This document shows, piece after piece, positions 1 to 5,415 of a stretch of DNA of 5,896 nucleotides. This DNA comes from an uncultured Lachnospiraceae bacterium (GTDB lineage: Bacteria; Bacillota; Clostridia; Lachnospirales; Lachnospiraceae), in assembly GCA_910588755.1 (NCBI GenBank), contig CAJUQZ010000050.1, positions 1 to 5,896 on the forward strand. The letters are read 5' to 3'. A model generated the notes under the pieces. It worked only from the letters and a program-made list of their open reading frames with translations, did no database searches and was not told the origin of the DNA. The position numbers and the translations under genes are program-made. Numbering within the stretch: position 1 is the first letter of the stretch; every line of letters begins with the position of its first letter.

Positions 1-28
1 CTATTTTTTAGCCGGTGCAATGCCCGTT

Positions 29-50
29 AGGTCAGCCGAAAGGCTGAACT
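29..50. other. Small hairpin with GAAA loop near the left edge
   Basis: TCAGCC (32-37) and GGCTGA (42-47) form a perfect 6-bp stem around a GAAA tetraloop, with two more possible pairs outside one mismatch (AG 29-30 with CT 49-50). There is no T-tract after it on the plus strand. The run of T at 4-9 lies upstream, so on the minus strand the A-run follows, which does not fit an intrinsic terminator either. It may be the end of a transcript or RNA that begins outside the window. Function unknown. Confidence 0.35.
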
Positions 51-83
51 GTTACTATGCATAGGCAGAAAGCGGATAAGTCC

Positions 84-112
84 TTTACAATATTGAAAAA
101 TCACAATATAAT
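84..112 (+). promoter_or_regulatory. Vegetative (sigma-A type) promoter of the lipoprotein gene
   Basis: TTTACA at 84-89 and a perfect TATAAT at 107-112 are separated by exactly 17 bp. The predicted transcript start is near 119, giving a 5' leader of about 38 nt that contains the GGAGG ribosome binding site at 142-146. This is a prediction from sequence match only. Confidence 0.75.
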
Positions 113-156
113 GATACTGAGTAGGTTTTTCGATAGAAAGTGGAGGGTGAGTCATT

Positions 157-1008
157 ATGAAAAGGAGCAATGTAAAAAACAATGTATTCTCTATAGCTGC
201 CGTCGTCGTGCTTGTGATGACAGGCTGCCAGTCAGATGCTGGCAGCGCAGAGACCGAGGCGCTAAAGGAGCAGATTGCGCGCCTAGAACAGCAGATATCC
301 GAGCTAGAACAGCAGCAGTCGGCAGCAGGAAACAACACAGCGCAAGGTGCAGATCCAGCCGCAGCTGATAATAACAGCGGTTTGCAGGCGGGTGCGGATG
401 CAGGCACTGAGAACAGTCAGCAGCCGCAAAATGACACAAGCGTCGGCAATAGCCAGCAAACACAAAATGACACAAGTGTCGGCAATAGCCAGCAAACACA
501 AAATGACACAAGTGTCGGAAATGTCCAGCAACTGCCACAAGACAATGCGGTTGCAGCAAATAACCAACAGTCGCAAAGTAACACAACAGATGGAAATAAC
601 GGAAATTTTCATTCACCCGGACATGATGAGGGGGAGTACCACAATCAGTCCCATTACACTGGAGACAGCAGTGCCACAGTGCAGCAGGGGACCTCGATAG
701 ATGAGCTGACCACATATACAATGGATGAGCTAAGTGTGCTGGTGGACGCATTTGTGGCAAAGGCAGTGTCGGCGGTGCCAAGCGGGCAGGCCGCGCAGGA
801 TATGGAACAGTTTTTTGCCCTGAAGCAGGAGGAGAAACAGATCGACGACGCGCTTGACAGGCATGAGGATGAGTTGGAATACCTTTATAAAAAGGGTTCC
901 CTCACACGGGATGAATATAAACAGCTGGATCATAAACTGGAGCTTCTGGAGGATCAGCTGGATGATATTGAGGATCAGCTAGAATATGTTTTCGGGATAG
1001 AGGATTAA
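157..1008 (+). CDS. Putative membrane-anchored lipoprotein with repeat linker and helical C-terminus
   Basis: The start is the ATG ten bases after a GGAGG box (142-146). Residues 1-23 look like a lipoprotein signal peptide: basic Lys2/Arg3/Lys7, a hydrophobic core (about 10-21), then MTGC with Cys24 as the predicted lipidated residue. Met at the -3 position is less usual than Leu. Residues about 33-54 are a Glu/Gln-rich coiled coil. Residues 60-175 are a low-complexity Asn/Gln/Ser/Thr linker containing 12-residue repeats. Residues about 180-205 and 215-276 are predicted helical and very acidic. Within the latter, KKGSLTRDEYKQL (245-257) resembles the SHOCT short C-terminal motif, followed by heptads of the type LEDQLDD. 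It is probably exported and tethered to the outer face of the membrane, with the linker acting as a wall-spanning stalk. I do not recognise a named family, and the role is unknown. It appears monocistronic, with its own promoter and terminator. Confidence 0.88.
   Translation: MKRSNVKNNVFSIAAVVVLVMTGCQSDAGSAETEALKEQIARLEQQISELEQQQSAAGNNTAQGADPAAADNNSGLQAGADAGTENSQQPQNDTSVGNSQQTQNDTSVGNSQQTQNDTSVGNVQQLPQDNAVAANNQQSQSNTTDGNNGNFHSPGHDEGEYHNQSHYTGDSSATVQQGTSIDELTTYTMDELSVLVDAFVAKAVSAVPSGQAAQDMEQFFALKQEEKQIDDALDRHEDELEYLYKKGSLTRDEYKQLDHKLELLEDQLDDIEDQLEYVFGIED
412..594 (+). repeat. 36-bp in-frame repeats coding for the Asn/Gln-rich linker
   Basis: Five 12-residue units can be aligned, each of the pattern N-x-Q-Q-x-Q-x-D/N-T-x-x-G. 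Units 1-3 (412-447, 448-483, 484-519) are clear. Units 2 and 3 differ at only one of 36 bases and both read NSQQTQNDTSVG. Units 4 (520-555) and 5 (about 559-594) are diverged. The near identity of units 2 and 3 at DNA level, including third codon positions, indicates a recent duplication, so copy number is likely to vary between strains. Confidence 0.9.
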
Positions 1009-1137
1009 AAAAGGAATACGTTTTGGGGATTGAGGATTATAATAGAATACGTTATTGAAATTGAGGATTAAAGAAGAATACGTTATTGGGATTGAGGAGC
1101 AGGAAAGGATGCTGTATTGAAACCAGATGAACGCAAA
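982..1137 (+). repeat. 31-32 bp tandem array derived from the 3' end of the lipoprotein gene
   Basis: Units begin at 982 (32 bp), 1014 (31 bp), 1045 (31 bp) and 1076 (31 bp), with a decayed fifth from 1107. Each carries a GAATACGTT-like start and an ATTGAGGA-like core. The first unit is the last eight codons plus stop of the lipoprotein gene (EYVFGIED). Units 2-4 still encode EYV-x-x-IE when read in their own frames, but each 31-bp step shifts the frame. The array therefore grew as DNA, not as a protein repeat. It fills most of the gap between the stop codon and the terminator. Confidence 0.85.
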
Positions 1138-1176
1138 GTCTGGGAGTTGCAGGAGTGAGCACAGGCACATATCAGG

Positions 1177-1210
1177 AAAACCCACGGCATGAAACGATGT
1201 CGTGGGTTTT
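1177..1210. terminator. Bidirectional intrinsic terminator between convergent genes
   Basis: AAAACCCACGGCAT (1177-1190) pairs with ATGTCGTGGGTTTT (1197-1210) through 14 positions, including one G-T wobble, around a 6-base loop. The stem ends in TTTT on the plus strand and, because of the AAAA at 1177-1180, in TTTT on the minus strand too. It lies between the lipoprotein gene (+) and the stop of the GH31 gene (-), so it can serve both. Confidence 0.85.
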
Positions 1211-1222
1211 GTGGTTAATTGG

Positions 1223-3205
1223 TTACATGGATTTCTCAAACACAGGTATCCATTCGAGCGGTGCAGCGCAGATGATTGTCTGGCCGCCCTCGTAGGTCTG
1301 GCCGTCCGCGATATTTTTCCAGCGGCCAGCCGGCAGGTAGACTTTGCGCTCACGCTGTCCTAGCTGAAGGATTGGGGCGACGAGGTACTGACTGCCAAAC
1401 ATGTACTGGTCTTCTACTTCCCAGCAGTGCGTATCATCTGGATATTCGTAGAACATTGTCCGCAAAAGTGGTGCGCCGGTCTTTGCCGCCTCATGCATGA
1501 GCGTTTCAATGTAGGGCTTGATGGAAAGCCTTAGCTCCAGCTGTTTTTTCATGATTGCAAAGGCTTCATCACCGTAGCTCCACAGTTCATTGGGCTGTCC
1601 GGTATACAGGCTTCCGCCGCCCCACTCCTTGTCGGAGAGCGGTGGGATATCGTGGGGCCCGCGGTCGCCGTGCATGCGTAGGACGGGGCTGAACACAGCA
1701 AACTCGAACCAGCGCAGCAAAAGCTCGCGAAAGTCTGTATCCGCCACATCGTCCGTCATGAACCCGCCAATGTCGGTTGTCCACCAGGGGATTCCGGCAA
1801 GTCCCATATTGAGCCCGGCACTGATCTGGTCCTGCAGGGATTCAAAGGTGCTAGGAACATCACCTGACCAGAGGAGGGCTGCATATTTCTGACTGCCAGC
1901 CCAGCCGCAGCGCGCAAGGGAGGGCACCCCGATCTGATCGTAAAAGGTCTTTACATAGAGCTTGGGATAGAGATTGCTGACTTCCAGTGCTGTCCCAAGC
2001 TGATATCTGTAATTCTCAAAGTCATATGCGCCATAGTCCGGCTCGGCGTTGTCCAGCCAGAACATGTCGATGCCGTAATCATAGTAATTTTTCCTGCATT
2101 TTTCCCACAGATATTCCTGCGCCTCGGGGTTGGTGAGGTCGATGGTCAGGCAGTCGCCCTGAAATTCGTAGGTCTGGTTGCTGCCGTGCTCTGTCTGGAT
2201 CAGAAGTCCGCGCTCCTGCATTTCCCAGAAATTTTCGCTCTTTTTATCGACAGTGGGCCACACGGAAACGACAACTTTTGTGCCCATAGCGTGCAACTCG
2301 TCGCACATGGCTTTTGGATCGGGCCAGTAGTCTTTGTCAAATTTCCAGTCGCCCTGCCTGGTCCAGTGAAAGAAGTCAATGACAATTACGTCAAGGGGGA
2401 TGCCAAGCTCCTTGTATTTTCGCGCCACGCCAAGCACTTCCTCCTGTGTCCGGTAGCGCAGTTTACACTGCCACAGACCAAGCAGCTCTTTTGGCATCAC
2501 GGGTGTTCTTCCGGTCACCTCCGTGTAATTTTCAAGGATTCTAGATGGGGTGTCATCTGCGGTGATCCAGTAGTCCAACTGTTTGGAAGCTTTTGCTTCC
2601 CACTCGGTATAGTTTTTGCCAAACACCACATTTCCAACGCCCGGATGGTTCCATAAAAAGCCGTAGCCAAGGCTGGACACGGCAAATGGAATTGAGATCT
2701 GCGAGTTGCGCTGTGCAAGTTCGAGTGTACAGCCCTTTAGGTCAAGGCAGGACTGCTGGTACTGTCCCATACCATAGATCTTCTCGCCGTTATTGCTCTC
2801 AAAGCGCGCTTTCATCGCATAGTCACCGCCAGTGAGCGCCTTGTACTCCCGCCCGCGGATCTTGAGACACCGGCTTTCAGGGCAGGTTGGATGGTCATAA
2901 TCCCTGTGGTATTCCTTGAGAATCTTTTTGCCGTCGCGGTAGAAAGTCATGATGCCCACGTTGTCTATATCAACGCGCAGCCGCCCGTTTGTGATGGAGG
3001 CGCCAGTGCGTCCGTCGTTGCTGATTTCGATGGAGACATCGGCGGCGGTGTCAGGTATAGGTTCCATGAGCGCCCAGTTGTTTCCTGTGAAAGCGGGATA
3101 TTTTGTGGCGCGTATGCGCAGTGCGTTTTTGCCCCACGGTGTGATCTGTACAGTTTCGTACTGGTGTTTCCAGCGCAGGGATTCGTTTTCATTCCAGAAT
3201 TTCAT
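1223..3205 (-). CDS. Glycoside hydrolase family 31 alpha-glycosidase (possibly alpha-xylosidase)
   Basis: The 660-aa protein starts at the ATG eight bases after GGAGGA (3214-3219). An in-frame start 18 codons upstream lacks such a site and lies nearer the promoter. Domains: N-terminal beta-sandwich (about 1-230), catalytic TIM barrel (about 235-520) and a proximal C-terminal beta domain (about 560-655). Family signatures are IVIDFFHW (274-281), WPDP (294-297), FWLDNAEPD (382-390) and WSGD (446-449). By analogy with GH31 enzymes, Asp385 is the nucleophile and Asp449 the acid/base. PWWTTDIGGF (473-482) and LRMHGDRGP (509-517) are further conserved barrel segments. There is no signal peptide, so the enzyme should act in the cytoplasm, retaining hydrolysis of alpha-linked glucose, xylose or a similar sugar from imported oligosaccharides. 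It ends right after the proximal domain and lacks the distal domain seen in many relatives. Exact substrate cannot be told from the sequence. The divergent AraC gene is its likely regulator. Confidence 0.95.
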   Translation of the reverse strand: MKFWNENESLRWKHQYETVQITPWGKNALRIRATKYPAFTGNNWALMEPIPDTAADVSIEISNDGRTGASITNGRLRVDIDNVGIMTFYRDGKKILKEYHRDYDHPTCPESRCLKIRGREYKALTGGDYAMKARFESNNGEKIYGMGQYQQSCLDLKGCTLELAQRNSQISIPFAVSSLGYGFLWNHPGVGNVVFGKNYTEWEAKASKQLDYWITADDTPSRILENYTEVTGRTPVMPKELLGLWQCKLRYRTQEEVLGVARKYKELGIPLDVIVIDFFHWTRQGDWKFDKDYWPDPKAMCDELHAMGTKVVVSVWPTVDKKSENFWEMQERGLLIQTEHGSNQTYEFQGDCLTIDLTNPEAQEYLWEKCRKNYYDYGIDMFWLDNAEPDYGAYDFENYRYQLGTALEVSNLYPKLYVKTFYDQIGVPSLARCGWAGSQKYAALLWSGDVPSTFESLQDQISAGLNMGLAGIPWWTTDIGGFMTDDVADTDFRELLLRWFEFAVFSPVLRMHGDRGPHDIPPLSDKEWGGGSLYTGQPNELWSYGDEAFAIMKKQLELRLSIKPYIETLMHEAAKTGAPLLRTMFYEYPDDTHCWEVEDQYMFGSQYLVAPILQLGQRERKVYLPAGRWKNIADGQTYEGGQTIICAAPLEWIPVFEKSM

Positions 3206-3317
3206 TTGGTGATTCCTCCGTTTCGTGATGATAGGGAACTGTAGAAAAATATTGGACACATTTTAACTTTTCCAGCAGTTTTTGGTAGTGCGTCATAATT
3301 GTATTATATTAACTTGC

Positions 3318-3346
3318 AATATAAAATTCTTTAACAATATTTACAA
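3318..3346 (-). promoter_or_regulatory. Predicted promoter of the GH31 gene
   Basis: On the minus strand TTGTAA (3346-3341) and TATATT (3323-3318) are 17 bp apart. Transcription would start near 3311 and give a leader of about 106 nt. A second TATAAT on the minus strand (3307-3302) has no good partner at -35. The -35 box lies inside the candidate operator described separately. Sequence-based prediction only. Confidence 0.55.
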
Positions 3347-3363
3347 TTGATTGTACAATATTG
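3334..3363. promoter_or_regulatory. Candidate operator: 21-bp direct repeat and overlapping palindrome
   Basis: ACAATATT occurs at 3334-3341 and again at 3355-3362 in the same orientation, exactly 21 bp (two helical turns) apart. This is the geometry typical of paired AraC-family half-sites. The same stretch is also an imperfect palindrome: CAATATT/TACAA (3335-3346) pairs with TTGTA/AATATTG (3351-3363), with one bulged C and a 4-base centre. It covers the -35 box of the GH31 promoter. A reverse-orientation copy, AATATTGT, lies at 3545-3552 in the araC leader. AT-richness makes chance occurrence possible. Confidence 0.4.
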
Positions 3364-3395
3364 ATATTATATGGATTTGTGCCTTTTATGCACAC

Positions 3396-3467
3396 GGGAG
3401 TCCAAATGAAAAATGTCTGCAAAGGCTGACGGACGCCCGGTGCAGCGGTCAGATTTTCAAGACTCCC
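3396..3467. repeat. 72-bp nested imperfect palindrome in the divergent control region
   Basis: GGGAGTC (3396-3402) is perfectly complementary to GACTCCC (3461-3467). Nested inside are TGAAAA (3407-3412) with TTTTCA (3454-3459), CTGAC (3426-3430) with GTCAG (3448-3452), and CGC (3434-3436) with GCG (3445-3447). It is clearly more GC-rich than the AT-rich DNA on either side. No T-tract follows on either strand, so it is not a simple terminator. It lies upstream of the strong araC promoter, so it would be transcribed only from a further upstream start. It could be a REP/MITE-like element, an RNA aptamer or a regulator site. I match it to no riboswitch class I know. Confidence 0.5.
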
Positions 3468-3480
3468 AAATTGATTTTTG

Positions 3481-3509
3481 TTGTAAGCATACACTATAGA
3501 TGATATAAT
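3481..3509 (+). promoter_or_regulatory. Strong promoter with extended -10 for the leader ORF, araC and kinase genes
   Basis: TTGTAA at 3481-3486 and a perfect TATAAT at 3504-3509 are 17 bp apart. TG at 3501-3502 one base before the -10 box makes it an extended -10 promoter. The predicted start is near 3516, leaving about 150 nt before the araC start codon, most of which is taken up by the leader ORF. A weaker TTTACA (3340-3345) further upstream could begin a longer transcript, but its -10 spacing is poor. Confidence 0.75.
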
Positions 3510-3581
3510 GTATAGAAATTTATTGTTAAATTTGGCGCGATGTTAATATTGTTTCTGAAGATCATGGGGAGGTATCAGAAG

Positions 3582-3662
3582 ATGGAGAGAAGAATTATTT
3601 TGGGTGAGAAGGCGGTTATCTTATCATGCGATACACAGGAAAATAAAGTTAGGAATGATTGA
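3582..3662 (+). CDS. Putative 26-aa leader peptide upstream of, and in frame with, araC
   Basis: ATG at 3582 stands nine bases after GGGGAGG (3566-3572), the best ribosome binding site near this operon start. The 26 codons read MERRIILGEK, then a hydrophobic AVIL stretch, Cys16 and a polar end, and stop at TGA (3660-3662). The ORF is in the same frame as the araC gene that starts seven bases later, and araC itself has only a weak AGGA 14 bases upstream. This suggests araC is translated by re-initiation after the leader. Alternatively, the TGA is a recent nonsense mutation that split a longer N-terminus, or it is sometimes read through. The TGA also overlaps an out-of-frame ATG (3662-3664) that opens a 31-codon ORF. 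No similarity to a known leader is recognised. Confidence 0.5.
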   Translation: MERRIILGEKAVILSCDTQENKVRND

Positions 3663-3668
3663 TGCCAA

Positions 3669-4574
3669 ATGGTGAGAAAAGTACCAACACAAAACAGTTC
3701 CCATCTTCGCGAGACGACGCCGCACGGGAACGCGCTGTTTCCGCTGATGCTGTATGATGTCTCGCCTGATCCGTCCTTTGAGGAGCGCATTGGCTGTCAC
3801 TGGCATGAGGAGGTTGAGTTTCTCGTCATCACAAAGGGGGAGGCACTGGCTCATCTGGGCGGTGAGGTCTGGCCAGTGCAGGAGAATACCATCTGTATTA
3901 TTCCCTCCAACCATTTGCACCTCCTAACCTGTGAACTGGGCAGACGGCTGGATTTTTTTGCAGTTGTCTTTCATCTGGATTTTCTGCGCGGTATGGGGAA
4001 TGATATTGTCCAGAAGAAATATATGGACACCTGGTTGTCCGGCACAGCGGCCTGCCATGTCATCAATCCTGTGGCGGCATGGGAGAGGCAGCTGCTTGAA
4101 TGCCTTTGTGGCATCCGGGAAGCATTTGGCGCAAAGGAGTATGCGTACGAGCTGTTTATTAAGATCCGTCTGCTCGAGGCGCTGCATCTGCTTGTGACCA
4201 ACACAGCACATGGGCAGCATGCCGCGGAACAAGCCTGCGACCATCGCACTGTGACAGTGAAGGCCATGATGGAGTATCTGCGCAAAAATTATGCCAATGA
4301 CATTTCACTGGTGCAGCTGGAAAAAGAGTTTGGACTGAGCAGGGGGCATATATGCCGACTGTTTAAGTCTATCACAAACATGACACCGTTTTCCTACTTA
4401 AATTATTATAGGATCAACCAGAGTGTGGATTTGCTGGAGCACTCTGACGATGAGATCAGTGTGGTGGCGACGCAATCAGGCTTTAACAATATTAGTTACT
4501 ATAACCGGACATTCCGGAAATATATGCATATGACACCCTCGGAATTTCGTAGGCGTTGTCAGGAACAGGAGTAG
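3669..4574 (+). CDS. AraC-family transcriptional regulator, cupin sensor type
   Basis: A 301-aa protein of normal length for the family. Residues about 40-100 form a cupin-like sugar-sensing domain: GCHWHEEVEFLVITKG (42-57) holds the typical histidines 44 and 46 and Glu47, and IIPSNHLHLL (77-86) is the second cupin strand pair. Residues about 195-298 are the AraC DNA-binding domain, with helix-turn-helix 1 at about 211-237 (LSRGHICRLFK) and helix-turn-helix 2 at about 262-288 (SGFNNISYYNRTFRKY), closing with MTPSEFRRR. It should bind DNA as a cytoplasmic dimer and respond to a small ligand, probably a sugar. It is divergent to the GH31 gene, which is its most likely target. Its start codon has only a weak ribosome binding site and follows a leader ORF; GTG at 3672 is an alternative start. 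The next gene follows two bases after its stop. Confidence 0.93.
   Translation: MVRKVPTQNSSHLRETTPHGNALFPLMLYDVSPDPSFEERIGCHWHEEVEFLVITKGEALAHLGGEVWPVQENTICIIPSNHLHLLTCELGRRLDFFAVVFHLDFLRGMGNDIVQKKYMDTWLSGTAACHVINPVAAWERQLLECLCGIREAFGAKEYAYELFIKIRLLEALHLLVTNTAHGQHAAEQACDHRTVTVKAMMEYLRKNYANDISLVQLEKEFGLSRGHICRLFKSITNMTPFSYLNYYRINQSVDLLEHSDDEISVVATQSGFNNISYYNRTFRKYMHMTPSEFRRRCQEQE
4566..4571 (+). promoter_or_regulatory. Ribosome binding site that sets the GTG start of the kinase gene
   Basis: CAGGAG at 4566-4571 lies inside the last codons of araC and five bases before GTG at 4577. The longer in-frame start, TTG at 4556, has no such site and would overlap araC by 19 bases. GTG is therefore preferred, and the position suggests translational coupling of the two genes. 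Confidence 0.7.
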
Positions 4575-4576
4575 CA

Positions 4577-5380
4577 GTGAACTGGAATAAAAACGATTTG
4601 AATGAAAATTATTTTATAGAAGGCCTGCAGGGCGCAGGCAAGACGACTTTTGTACAAAATCTCTCACAAAAACTTGAGACGTACACGGTTTTCAGGGAGG
4701 GGGATTACTCTCCTGTCGAGTTGGCGTGGTGCGCCTATGTCACACAGGAGCAGTATCATCAGATATTGGCAGATTACCCTTCACTGGAGACCGAGATCAG
4801 GGAGAAAACGGTCACGGAGGGTGCACATAAGATTATTATGTACACCCAAATTTTGACAGATCTTCCCGATTTTCACAGAAATCTCGAAAAGTATGAGATC
4901 TACAATGGAAATCTGGACAGGGCAGCTTTTGAGCGTGTGGTTTTTGAACGCTTTGGGAGATGGCAGGGAACAAACCAGATTTTTGAGTGCTCCATATTCC
5001 AGAACATCATTGAGAACCAAATGTTGTATCTTATGATGGACGATGATGGGATTGTGGATTTTTATGGGAGACTGGCGCGTGTTCTTGCGGATAAAAAGTA
5101 TCGGATCATTTATCTGAATGTGGCAGATATTCCCGGTACGATCGGGGTGATTAAGAAGGAGCGGTCTGACGAAAATGGAAATGAGCTGTGGTTTCCTATG
5201 ATGTGCCGCTTTCTGGAAGAATCGCCTTATGGCAAGGCGCATGCCCTGACGGGCATGGAGGGACTGATCAGGCATTTGGAGCGCCGCAGGGCGCTGGAGC
5301 TTCGTATTCTGGATGAGATTTTTGCGGACAGGTCAGTTCTTGTCAAGTCAAAGGAATATGATTTAGAGGATTTTTTGTGA
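4577..5380 (+). CDS. P-loop kinase-like NTPase of unknown substrate
   Basis: From the GTG start the protein has 267 aa. A Walker A loop, GLQGAGKTT, lies at residues 16-24, right after the first strand (NYFIE), with Lys22 as the phosphate-binding lysine. IFECSIFQN (135-143) sits where deoxynucleoside-kinase-like folds have their mid-protein acidic/aromatic motif. IIYLNVADI (177-185) is a late core strand, followed by IKKERSDENG (192-201), which resembles the basic lid with an ER pair found in nucleotide and nucleoside kinases. REGDYSPVE (40-48) may be the acceptor-binding segment. There are no signal or membrane segments, so it is cytoplasmic. It follows araC by two bases and should share its transcript. 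I cannot name the family or the acceptor. A small-molecule kinase, perhaps for a nucleoside or an antibiotic-like compound, is only inference from fold motifs. Confidence 0.85.
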   Translation: MNWNKNDLNENYFIEGLQGAGKTTFVQNLSQKLETYTVFREGDYSPVELAWCAYVTQEQYHQILADYPSLETEIREKTVTEGAHKIIMYTQILTDLPDFHRNLEKYEIYNGNLDRAAFERVVFERFGRWQGTNQIFECSIFQNIIENQMLYLMMDDDGIVDFYGRLARVLADKKYRIIYLNVADIPGTIGVIKKERSDENGNELWFPMMCRFLEESPYGKAHALTGMEGLIRHLERRRALELRILDEIFADRSVLVKSKEYDLEDFL

Positions 5381-5384
5381 TCAA

Positions 5385-5403
5385 ATGTTCTATTATAGGA
5401 CAT
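5385..5403. terminator. Weak hairpin between convergent genes, possible terminator
   Basis: ATGTTCTA (5385-5392) pairs with TAGGACAT (5396-5403), with one G-T wobble, around a 3-base loop. No good T-tract follows on the plus strand, and on the minus strand only a short TTT. It fills the 35-bp gap between the convergent kinase and second AraC genes, the right place for a terminator, but it is weak. Confidence 0.35.
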
Positions 5404-5415
5404 AGCTCTCTCATA

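Noticed and set aside
412..594. Regular 36-bp repeats that could suggest a CRISPR array
   Set aside because: The units are directly adjacent with no spacers and all are in frame within a lipoprotein gene, so they are coding repeats.
191..781. 196-aa open frame on the minus strand opposite the lipoprotein gene
   Set aside because: It is the antisense shadow of the repeat linker, rich in Cys and His in an unnatural way, with no supporting start site. The plus-strand gene has a promoter, ribosome binding site and signal peptide.
982..1137. 31-bp repeats that could suggest CRISPR or origin iterons
   Set aside because: There are no spacers, the units decay in one direction, and the first is the end of a gene. 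No replication genes are nearby.
2186..2656. 156-aa open frame on the plus strand inside the GH31 gene
   Set aside because: The opposite strand encodes the conserved GH31 barrel, and this frame has no recognisable domain or ribosome binding site.
3206..3260. Upstream start of the GH31 gene adding 18 residues
   Set aside because: The start at 3259 lacks a ribosome binding site, while the ATG at 3205 has GGAGGA eight bases before it and begins with a typical family N-terminus.
3396..3467. Known riboswitch or T-box in the araC/GH31 intergenic region
   Set aside because: The GCAAAGG segment (3419-3425) recalls the GCAAAGCC of cyclic-di-GMP-I aptamers, but the rest of that consensus is absent and the element lies upstream of the main predicted transcript starts.
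3309..3494. 61-aa minus-strand ORF across the divergent control region
   Set aside because: It runs through the nested palindrome, the operator repeats and the glycosidase promoter. Its sequence has no domain features and no clear ribosome binding site.
4781..5275. 164-aa open frame on the minus strand opposite the kinase gene
   Set aside because: It overlaps the kinase, whose Walker A and lid motifs support the plus strand, and it shows no protein motif.
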